Shown here piece after piece: positions 1 through 5,314 of a DNA stretch of 5,314 nucleotides; position 1 is the stretch's first letter; each line of letters starts with the position of its first letter. Location: contig JBLHKV010000264.1 in NCBI GenBank assembly GCA_047618115.1, positions 1-5,314 of the forward strand, given 5' to 3'. A model generated the notes under the pieces. It ran no database searches, was not told where the DNA came from, and saw only the letters and a list, made by a program, of their open reading frames with translations. Made by a program: the position numbers and the translations under genes. This stretch comes from CALJGI01 sp047618115 (GTDB lineage: Bacteria > Pseudomonadota > Gammaproteobacteria > Pseudomonadales > Halieaceae).

Positions 1-1032
1 TTTCTTTCTTACTTGCCGCTTTCCCATATCGCTGAAAGACAACTTGTCGGAGCGGCCTCGGTAGTTTTCAACAGCGAAATTACCTTCGCAGAATCGATGG
101 CTACCCTGCCGCGTGACATGAAAGAAACCGTACCCAGCTTCTTCTTTGGTCCGCCTCGAGTATGGGAGCAACTGCAGCAGTTGGTACTGGCCGTTTTTGG
201 CGGTCAGGAAGCTCTCGATGCCGCCCTCGCTGAAGATGAAGGCGCAATTGGTGCCAGAGTGCAGGAATTATTAGGCTTTCAAGAAAGTGATTATCTGCTC
301 ACCGCTGCAGCACCCACCCCACCGGCATTGATAAAGTGGTTTGGCCTCTTCGGCGTCACTGTCATGGAAGGCTTTGGCCAAACCGAGGCCATGGGACTTA
401 TCGCCAACTCACCCAAAGACAGAAGAATTGGGTCGTTGGGCAAGGTACTCAATGGCGTCGAAGCGAGAATCACTGAGGAAGGTGAACTGGTGATCAAGTC
501 CGATGGCTTGTCTCCGGGATACTACAATATGCCGGAAAAAACCGCCGAAACTTTTGTCGACGGCTGGATACACACCGGTGATAAAGCTCGAATTGACGAA
601 GATGGCTTTGTGTTCCTGACCGGCAGGGTCAAAGATTACTTCAAAACCATTCAAGGCAAATTCGTGGCCCCGGTTCCCATTGAAGCCGACTTCGCGGAAA
701 GCCCCTGGACCGAACAGCAGTGCCTGCTGGGTAGGGGTTACTCAAAAACCGTTATGGCCTGCGTACTGGTAGCCTCCGCTGCCGGGGCGGACAAATCGAA
801 AATTGAAGCGGATCTTCGCGCTACAGTAGAAAAGATTAACAGCGATATCGACAAGCATGCTCGAATTGGCGCCATTATTATCTCAACAGATTCCTGGACT
901 ATTGAAAGCGGCATCCTCACGCCGACGCTTAAAATCAAGCGCGAGTCTGTCGAGGCTCGTTTTGGAGAGCGCGCGCAGGAACTGGCGTTGGAATCCGCGA
1001 CGACACGACAGTTAATGGTCGAGTGGCAGTAA
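1..1032 (+). CDS. AMP-dependent acyl-CoA synthetase/ligase (AMP-binding enzyme), 5'-truncated by the window edge
   Basis: This is the C-terminal 343 residues of an ANL-superfamily adenylating enzyme, which activates a carboxylate (probably a fatty acid) to acyl-AMP and then acyl-CoA. The frame is open from base 1 and begins inside the conserved SYLPLSHIAER segment, so the true start lies upstream; the TTG at 13 is internal. Visible motifs, numbered from codon 1 of the window, are: TAAAPTPP; the A5-type adenylate-binding motif GFGQTEA (124-130, Glu129); HTGD (191-194, Asp194), which contacts the ribose; the hinge region GRVKDYFKTIQGKFV (208-222, Arg209); and the C-terminal LTPTLKIKR (306-314), where Lys311 aligns with the catalytic lysine. 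All key residues in the fragment are intact, so it reads as a functional gene. The long-chain-type GRVKDYFK and TPTLKIKR motifs favour a fatty acyl-CoA ligase, but the substrate cannot be fixed. It converges on argG with a 25-base gap. Confidence 0.93.
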   Translation, partial: FLSYLPLSHIAERQLVGAASVVFNSEITFAESMATLPRDMKETVPSFFFGPPRVWEQLQQLVLAVFGGQEALDAALAEDEGAIGARVQELLGFQESDYLLTAAAPTPPALIKWFGLFGVTVMEGFGQTEAMGLIANSPKDRRIGSLGKVLNGVEARITEEGELVIKSDGLSPGYYNMPEKTAETFVDGWIHTGDKARIDEDGFVFLTGRVKDYFKTIQGKFVAPVPIEADFAESPWTEQQCLLGRGYSKTVMACVLVASAAGADKSKIEADLRATVEKINSDIDKHARIGAIIISTDSWTIESGILTPTLKIKRESVEARFGERAQELALESATTRQLMVEWQ

Positions 1033-1057
1033 GACCTGCCACCCGAGGTCACCTTCC

Positions 1058-2278
1058 CTACAGGGGCGACCGCCCCTTGCCGGCGGCAATACGCATACGC
1101 AGTGCATTCAGTTTAATAAAACCCTCTGCGTCCTTCTGATTATAAGCCCCCGCATCGTCATCGAAGGTCGCTATTTGCTCGTCGAAGAGGGTGTCGTCGG
1201 AGCGGCGCCCAACGCAGGACACGCCGCCTTTGTAGAGTTTAAGACGCACCACACCGTTGACAAACTGCTGTGACTCATCGATAGCAACCTGCAGCATCTT
1301 CCGCTCGGGCGCCCACCAGTAGCCGTTGTAAATCATCTGTGCGTAGCGCGGCATCAATTCATCTTTCAGATGCGCTACCTCTCGATCGAGGGTCAAAGAT
1401 TCTATCGCTCGGTGAGCCGTCATCATAATGGTACCGCCGGGCGTTTCGTAGCAACCACGAGATTTCATGCCAACGTAGCGGTTTTCGACGATATCCAATC
1501 TGCCAATACCGTTCGCGCCGCCCATTTGGTTAAGTTGAGCCAGAACGCTGGCCGGGCTCAGTTCTTGACCGTCGATAGCCACTATGTCACCACAGCGATA
1601 CGTTAGTTCGATATACGTAGGGCTGTCGGGAGCCATCTCGGGAGACACACTCCACCTCCACATATCGTCTTCGGCCTCCGCCCAGGGGTTTTCCAGTAAG
1701 TCTCCCTCGTAGGAAATGTGTAACAGGTTGGCATCCATCGAATAGGGAGATTTCTTTTTGGCATTGGCAAAATCTACCGGAATGTTGTGTTGCTCGCAGT
1801 AGGCCATCAGTGATTCTCGAGAAGTGAGATCCCATTCACGCCAGGGCGCGATAACCCTGATACCGGGTTTGAGCGCATAAGCCCCTAATTCGAACCTGAC
1901 TTGGTCATTACCCTTGCCGGTTGCCCCGTGAGAAATAGCGTCAGCTCCGGTTTCATTGGCAATTTCTATCAAGCGCTTGGCGATAAGTGGGCGGGCGATG
2001 GCAGTTCCCAACAAGTATTCACCCTCGTAGATGGCATTTGCCCGAAACATGGGGAACACATAATCGCGAACGAATTCTTCGCGAAGGTCGTCGATGTAAA
2101 TTTCTTTTATACCCAGCGCTTCGGCTTTTGCCCTGGCGGGCTCCACCTCTTCGCCCTGACCAATATCGGCAGTAAATGTCACTACCTCGCAGGCATAGGT
2201 GTCCTGCAACCATCGCACAATAACGGAGGTGTCCAATCCACCAGAGTATGCCAATACAACTTTGTTTACGTCGTTCAT
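1058..2278 (-). CDS. argG: Argininosuccinate synthase
   Basis: This cytoplasmic enzyme joins citrulline and aspartate using ATP to give argininosuccinate, AMP and pyrophosphate, the penultimate step of arginine synthesis. The 406-residue protein has the usual length of the short bacterial type. It carries the N-terminal PP-loop AYSGGLDTS (10-18) that binds ATP, ADIGQGEE (37-44), the segment YEGEYLLGTAIARPLIA (84-100), and the family signature GATGKGNDQVRF (118-129). The KKKSPYSMD and GRLDIVENRYVGMKSRG segments of the C-terminal synthetase domain are also present, so nothing is missing. The ATG at 2278 gives the expected N-terminus, MNDVNKVVLAYSGG. Its ribosome site is weak, with only a GAGA about 7 bases upstream. 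The gene is divergent from pyrC and convergent with the acyl-CoA synthetase. No clear arginine-repressor (ARG box) palindrome is recognisable upstream. Confidence 0.98.
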   Translation of the reverse strand: MNDVNKVVLAYSGGLDTSVIVRWLQDTYACEVVTFTADIGQGEEVEPARAKAEALGIKEIYIDDLREEFVRDYVFPMFRANAIYEGEYLLGTAIARPLIAKRLIEIANETGADAISHGATGKGNDQVRFELGAYALKPGIRVIAPWREWDLTSRESLMAYCEQHNIPVDFANAKKKSPYSMDANLLHISYEGDLLENPWAEAEDDMWRWSVSPEMAPDSPTYIELTYRCGDIVAIDGQELSPASVLAQLNQMGGANGIGRLDIVENRYVGMKSRGCYETPGGTIMMTAHRAIESLTLDREVAHLKDELMPRYAQMIYNGYWWAPERKMLQVAIDESQQFVNGVVRLKLYKGGVSCVGRRSDDTLFDEQIATFDDDAGAYNQKDAEGFIKLNALRMRIAAGKGRSPL

Positions 2279-2301
2279 AATTTTCTCGGTTGGTCGGGGG
2301 T

Positions 2302-2329
2302 ATCAAATTCGGGCGAACAGTCTACTCAA
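2302..2329 (-). promoter_or_regulatory. Possible sigma70-type promoter for argG
   Basis: On the minus strand the hexamer TTGAGT (2329-2324, four of six matches to TTGACA) is followed after 16 bases by TTTGAT (2307-2302, four of six matches to TATAAT). Transcription would start near 2295, leaving a leader of about 17 bases before the argG ATG at 2278. The placement is sensible and this was the best pair I saw in the gap, but both hexamers are imperfect and no activator or repressor site supports them. This is inference only. Confidence 0.25.
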
Positions 2330-2452
2330 CGACGCCGGTAAAGCCCAGTCTGGCGTGCTAAAAGTACCGTTGCACGATGACATAGACGGTTCAACTTTCC
2401 CGTGGCTTTCGATTGCTGTAGCATCTGCCTCTCTGCACAAACTCAGACCACA

Positions 2453-2466
2453 CCACGGACCACGGA
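2453..2466 (+). repeat. Tandem 7-base repeat (CCACGGA x2) just upstream of pyrC
   Basis: Two exact head-to-tail copies of CCACGGA lie at 2453-2459 and 2460-2466. The second ends 10 bases before the proposed GTG start of pyrC at 2477, so its GGA is the only Shine-Dalgarno-like element at a usable distance. Each copy contains CCACGG, complementary to CCGTGG at 2400-2405, so either copy could pair with that upstream stretch in the mRNA. The repeat itself is plain in the sequence; any regulatory role is inference. Confidence 0.45.
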
Positions 2467-2476
2467 CAAATCAGCT

Positions 2477-3526
2477 GTGAACCAACTTAGTATCACGCGC
2501 CCCGATGACTGGCATGTTCACCTGCGCGACGGAGCCGCTTTACCGCACACGACAGCCGATTTAGCTCGCTATTTTGGTCGCGCCATCGTTATGCCAAACC
2601 TGACGCCTCCCGTTCGCACGGTTAAGGAAGCAGATGCCTATCGTGAGCGCATACTGGGAGCTATGACTGGGTTACCTCGTCAGTTTGAACCTCTTATGGT
2701 GCTCTATCTGACCGATAACACCTCGACGGAAGATATCGCCGCGGCCGCGGCATCTCCGCACATCCATGCGGCGAAATTGTATCCCGCTGGCGCTACGACC
2801 AATTCGGATAGCGGCGTCAAAAATATTAGCGCCCTGCAGCCCATTCTGACCGCAATGGAGCAGTTCGATCTGCCCCTTTTGGTACACGGCGAAGTCACTA
2901 ATCCCGAGATCGATATTTTTGATCGGGAGAAAGCCTTTATAGATACAGTATTGAAAGACATCACCGAGGAGCACCCGAATCTTCGTGTGGTACTGGAGCA
3001 CATTACCACTAGCGACGCAGTGCAATTCGTCGCCGCTGCCAGCGGTAGGGTCGCCGCCACGATCACCGCACATCACCTGCTTTACAATCGCAACCATATG
3101 CTTGCCGGTGGCATAAGACCTCATTATTACTGTTTACCTATATTAAAACGTAGCGACCACCAGGAGGCTTTGTTAAAGGCAGCCACAAGCGGCTCACCTC
3201 GATTTTTCCTGGGTACGGACTCGGCGCCTCACAGCACGACCAGTAAAGAGGCCGACTGTGGTTGCGCTGGATGTTACACTGCACACGCGGCACTGGAGTT
3301 GTATGCTACGGCCTTCGAGCAGGCTGACGCTCTGGATAAACTGGAAGCCTTTGCCAGCTTTCACGGCCCCGATTTTTATGGCCTGCCACGCAACACTCAA
3401 CGCATTACACTGCAGCGCACAGCGCTGAACATCCCTATGACACTACAGCTCGGAGAGCAAACCATGACACCCCTCGCCGCCGGCACAACGCTTAATTGGT
3501 CTGTTATGTCTGAGTCAGCCGCATGA
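2477..3526 (+). CDS. pyrC: Dihydroorotase
   Basis: This zinc metalloenzyme of de novo pyrimidine synthesis reversibly cyclises N-carbamoyl-aspartate to dihydroorotate in the cytoplasm. The proposed GTG start at 2477 gives 349 residues, almost the same as E. coli PyrC (348), and begins VNQLSITRPDDWHVHLRDG. The frame continues upstream to another GTG at 2402, but the added 25 residues (rich in Cys, Thr and Gln) do not resemble the family. Metal ligands and active-site residues are all present: HVHLR (His13, His15, Arg17), the carboxylated lysine in HAAKLYP (Lys100), His137 in LLVHGEV, His175 in LEHITT, and Asp248 in LGTDSAPH. It belongs to the E. coli-type (class II) dihydroorotases, which are active without an aspartate transcarbamoylase partner. 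The ribosome site is weak. The stop codon overlaps the rnt start, so the two genes are probably co-transcribed. Confidence 0.96.
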   Translation: MNQLSITRPDDWHVHLRDGAALPHTTADLARYFGRAIVMPNLTPPVRTVKEADAYRERILGAMTGLPRQFEPLMVLYLTDNTSTEDIAAAAASPHIHAAKLYPAGATTNSDSGVKNISALQPILTAMEQFDLPLLVHGEVTNPEIDIFDREKAFIDTVLKDITEEHPNLRVVLEHITTSDAVQFVAAASGRVAATITAHHLLYNRNHMLAGGIRPHYYCLPILKRSDHQEALLKAATSGSPRFFLGTDSAPHSTTSKEADCGCAGCYTAHAALELYATAFEQADALDKLEAFASFHGPDFYGLPRNTQRITLQRTALNIPMTLQLGEQTMTPLAAGTTLNWSVMSESAA

Positions 3527-4185
3527 ACTATGACGAAAATGACATGGAGTATGGCGATCCACAGCTCAGCGACAGGTTCCGCGGTTTTCTACCCGTTGTC
3601 ATCGACCTGGAAACAGGTGGTTTCAATGCAGCAACCGATGCAATTCTGGAGGTGGCAATATCCATTCTTAAGCTGAATGAAGATGGACTGTTGGTGCCAG
3701 ACCGAAGCCATCACTTTAATGTCACGCCTTTTGCAGGCGCTAATATTGAACAGTCTGCTCTCGATTTTACCGGCATCGACCCCTACCACCCGTTTCGCGA
3801 GGCAGTGGATGAAGCCGAGGTGTTCACACAACTTTTCGGCCATGTTAGAAAGGCCATAAAGGCGCACAATTGCACGCGTGCGGTCATCGTGGCGCACAAC
3901 GCTCACTTTGACGCGGGATTCGTCAACGCGGTGACAGAGCGTTGTAGTTTAAAACGCAACCCCTTCCATGCATTTTCCTACTTCGATACCGCGAGTCTAG
4001 CCGGTCTTGCCTACGGACAGACCGTACTCGCCAAGGCGTGCGAGGCAGCTGGAATAGATTTCGATAATAACGAAGCGCACTCAGCGCTGTATGACACCGA
4101 AAGAACCGCCGAGTTATTTTGTTCGATTGTTAACCGCTGGCAGGCCCTGGGCGGCTGGACATGGCCAATTAGAGATCCCCACTGA
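3523..4185 (+). CDS. rnt: Ribonuclease T (DEDDh 3'-5' exoribonuclease)
   Basis: RNase T is a homodimeric, Mg-dependent exonuclease that trims 3' ends of tRNA (including CCA end turnover), 5S and 23S rRNA, and also degrades single-stranded DNA. The 220-residue product aligns with E. coli RNase T (215 aa) at a constant offset of 5. The DEDDh catalytic set is complete: Asp28 and Glu30 in VVIDLETGGFN, Asp130 in AHNAHFD, and His186 and Asp191 in HSALYDTERTAELF. The basic nucleic-acid-binding residues Arg18, Arg20, Lys113, Arg119, Lys144 and Arg145 are also retained. The ATG at 3523 overlaps the pyrC stop as ATGA, indicating translational coupling; an in-frame ATG at 3544 is an alternative that would still keep the DRFRGF segment. 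The last 17 bases overlap the 3' end of the convergent LON-domain gene. Confidence 0.97.
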   Translation: MNYDENDMEYGDPQLSDRFRGFLPVVIDLETGGFNAATDAILEVAISILKLNEDGLLVPDRSHHFNVTPFAGANIEQSALDFTGIDPYHPFREAVDEAEVFTQLFGHVRKAIKAHNCTRAVIVAHNAHFDAGFVNAVTERCSLKRNPFHAFSYFDTASLAGLAYGQTVLAKACEAAGIDFDNNEAHSALYDTERTAELFCSIVNRWQALGGWTWPIRDPH

Positions 4186-4762
4186 GATCACCAAGAATCT
4201 CATCGAGTCGTTCCAGTCGTTGCAACGGCGATTCGATACACAATAATTCGTACTTTAGCTGATCGGAAACTGGCAACAGCTGGGCCAGGATATTACCGAT
4301 TTCGCCCGTATCTTCCAGATCGAATTCCACGGTCATCCCGCGGGCGTGAGGATGTTCCAACAGCGCATTGAGAACATCAATTAAGTGCTGGTGGATATCG
4401 TCGGCAGCGATTGGTCCGGCGGCGGCAGTAAACTCCACCTCGGCCAGTAGAAGGTTATCGTCCTGCCTGCGTGTCGAATTGATGCGAAAACTCTCGCAGC
4501 CCTCAACGGTAATTCCTAACAATCCATTAGATAGCGAATCCCAATCGATGATACGGGCATAGGTGCCTATATTGCCAAGTCGTGGATTACGACGGCCAGG
4601 CATAGAGACCTCGGATCCCTGCTTGATAAACACAACGCCAAAACCGCTATCGGTCTTCATACAGCTTCGCACCAGGTCAATATAGCGCTGCTCGAATATC
4701 TGCAACGGCATACGTCCCTTGGGGAACAATACCGATGACAATGGAAACAGCGGTATCTCCAT
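4169..4762 (-). CDS. Stand-alone LON substrate-binding-domain protein
   Basis: The 197-residue protein corresponds to the N-terminal (substrate-recognition) domain of Lon protease, without the AAA+ ATPase or the Ser-Lys protease domain. Its start, MEIPLFPLSSVLFPKG followed by MPLQIFEQRYIDLV, is the typical opening of this family (PUA-like beta-fold, then a helical part), and it also has the GFGVVFIKQGSE and IGTYARIIDW segments. Small LON-domain proteins of about 200 residues are widespread in proteobacteria, and their role is unknown; binding unfolded proteins or acting as an adaptor is plausible but unproven. The ATG at 4762 shares one base with the stop of the upstream cysteine-cluster gene (TGATG). 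A TTG one codon earlier is also open but less likely. There is no evident Shine-Dalgarno, so coupled re-initiation is likely. The 3' end runs 17 bases into rnt. Confidence 0.92.
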   Translation of the reverse strand: MEIPLFPLSSVLFPKGRMPLQIFEQRYIDLVRSCMKTDSGFGVVFIKQGSEVSMPGRRNPRLGNIGTYARIIDWDSLSNGLLGITVEGCESFRINSTRRQDDNLLLAEVEFTAAAGPIAADDIHQHLIDVLNALLEHPHARGMTVEFDLEDTGEIGNILAQLLPVSDQLKYELLCIESPLQRLERLDEILGDLSGDL

Positions 4763-5016
4763 CAAGGGCGGGTATCCAATTCCAGCCCGGTCAAGCGTTG
4801 TATTGCCTGTGCTCTATCGTCGCCACAGAACTCGCGCTCGGCGGCAAACCCCACGCAGAACGATGGTCGTTCCGGTTTACCGAACAATCGACATCGATAC
4901 TCCTCGTCTAACTGCACGCAGCGCACACCGGCAGGTTTACCCATTGGCATACCTGGCATAGCGCTGACAATCTCCGGGGCTATACAACACGCGCCGCAGC
5001 CGGCTCGACAGTTCAT
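4762..5016 (-). CDS. YkgJ-family cysteine-cluster protein (YeiW-like, zinc/iron-chelating)
   Basis: This is a small 84-residue protein with eight cysteines, at positions 3, 7, 10, 11, 33, 42, 54 and 64. The opening MNCRAGCGACC, then GKPAGVRCVQLDE, CRLF and PERPSFC, are the marks of the CxxCxxCC (YkgJ/UPF0153) family, which is predicted to bind a metal ion or an Fe-S cluster. As I recall it, E. coli YeiW has the same length and a closely similar layout, so this is probably its counterpart. No signal peptide or membrane segment is seen, so it should be cytoplasmic. The biochemical function is not established. The ATG at 5016 overlaps the stop of the upstream transporter by 4 bases (ATGA), and a weak AGGCAG lies about 8 bases before it. 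The stop abuts the LON-domain gene, placing it in the middle of a coupled three-gene unit. Confidence 0.92.
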   Translation of the reverse strand: MNCRAGCGACCIAPEIVSAMPGMPMGKPAGVRCVQLDEEYRCRLFGKPERPSFCVGFAAEREFCGDDRAQAIQRLTGLELDTRP

Positions 5017-5314
5017 GAATCGTCTGCCTGTGCCTGTCGCTCTGGACCGAGCGGTTTGAAGGTAAGAATGAGCTGGGGCAGCAGCATCAACGATCCAATC
5101 ACCGACGCCAGCATCGCCAGGCTGGTGAGCAAACCAAAGTAGATACTCGGGTTGAAATTCGACAAGGATAGAATAGAGAAGCCCGCGATAACGGTAATTG
5201 AGGTATAGAACATGGCGCGGCCAATGCTCGAGTGACAGCGATACATAGTCGCGACATAGTTGCCATCCAACGGAAATTCGCGCTTGAACCGATGAACGTA
5301 ATGGATGGCATGAT
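5013..5314 (-). CDS. RND/MMPL-family transporter, C-terminal fragment (5' end outside the window)
   Basis: The frame is open from the right-hand edge (first full codon at 5312) and encodes the last 99 residues of a larger membrane protein. It begins HAIHYVHRFKREFPLDGNY, followed by a cytoplasmic helix with HSSIGRAMFYTS. Two hydrophobic segments follow at about residues 33-53 and 57-85 of the fragment, and then a short polar tail. The HY-x-HRF(K/R)-E segment followed by GRA-(M/L)-x-x-TS-x-T and two final membrane helices is characteristic of the predicted RND-superfamily/MMPL exporters that move hydrophobic molecules or lipids across the inner membrane. The substrate cannot be told from this end. 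It is the first visible gene of a minus-strand unit and overlaps the start of the cysteine-cluster gene by 4 bases. Confidence 0.88.
   Translation of the reverse strand, partial: HAIHYVHRFKREFPLDGNYVATMYRCHSSIGRAMFYTSITVIAGFSILSLSNFNPSIYFGLLTSLAMLASVIGSLMLLPQLILTFKPLGPERQAQADDS

Noticed and set aside
1062..1077. Rho-independent terminator between the acyl-CoA synthetase gene and argG
   Set aside because: The hairpin is GC-rich but lies inside argG coding sequence and lacks a T-run on either strand.
1901..2341. 146-codon plus-strand open frame antisense to the argG start
   Set aside because: It lies almost wholly opposite the well-supported argG frame, its translation shows no recognisable domain, and no ribosome site is seen; it is a shadow of argG.
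2324..2394. ARG-box or PyrR-type operator in the argG/pyrC gap
   Set aside because: I looked for an ARG-box-like A/T-rich palindrome (TGAAT...ATTCA) and found none close enough to report.
2402..2476. N-terminal extension of pyrC from the GTG at 2402 (25 extra residues)
   Set aside because: The added residues do not resemble the dihydroorotase N-terminus, the GTG at 2477 gives the family's usual length, and the region is better read as the untranslated leader.
2672..3124. 150-codon minus-strand open frame inside pyrC
   Set aside because: It is antisense to highly conserved dihydroorotase sequence, and its translation has no family features; it is a by-product of pyrC codon use.
4183..4202. 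Terminator hairpin at the end of rnt
   Set aside because: The 6-base stem is A/T-rich, with an 8-base loop and no following T-run, so it is unlikely to be an intrinsic terminator.
1..5314. Mobile element, CRISPR array, toxin-antitoxin or defence system
   Set aside because: Every long frame is explained by housekeeping or transporter families, no repeated arrays or terminal inverted repeats were seen, and composition looks even across the window.

Overview
The window looks like ordinary chromosomal DNA from a gammaproteobacterium, probably from the Pseudomonadales/Cellvibrionales-type marine lineages. Three things suggest this: a short pyrC followed directly by rnt, with argG next door, which resembles the argG-(motY)-pyrC-rnt neighbourhood I recall from Pseudomonas; a YeiW-like cysteine-cluster protein; and an RNase T that matches the E. 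coli protein through all its catalytic residues. Base composition is close to half G+C by eye, and no stretch stands out as foreign. I see no mobile element, tRNA, rRNA or CRISPR array.

Layout: (1) positions 1-1032, plus strand, the C-terminal part of an AMP-forming acyl-CoA synthetase-like protein whose 5' end lies outside the window. (2) 1058-2278, minus strand, a complete argG (argininosuccinate synthase), convergent with the first gene across a 25-base gap. (3) 2279-2476, a 198-base divergent intergenic region with a possible argG promoter and a small tandem repeat beside the pyrC start. (4) 2477-3526, plus strand, pyrC (dihydroorotase) with a probable GTG start. (5) 3523-4185, plus strand, rnt (RNase T), overlapping pyrC by 4 bases. 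(6) 4169-5314, minus strand, three tightly packed genes read from right to left: the C-terminal end of an RND/MMPL-type membrane transporter, a small YkgJ/YeiW-type cysteine-cluster protein, and a stand-alone LON substrate-binding-domain protein. The LON gene overlaps the 3' end of rnt by 17 bases in convergent orientation.

The genes cover core metabolism and RNA processing: arginine biosynthesis (argG), de novo pyrimidine synthesis (pyrC), RNA 3'-end trimming (rnt) and fatty-acid or other carboxylate activation (AMP-binding enzyme). The minus-strand trio is a translationally coupled set, but its members have no proven joint function. I looked for a previously undescribed system and found no convincing one. 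The points worth a second look are the transporter/Cys-cluster/LON cassette, the overlapping convergent ends, and the leader in front of pyrC.
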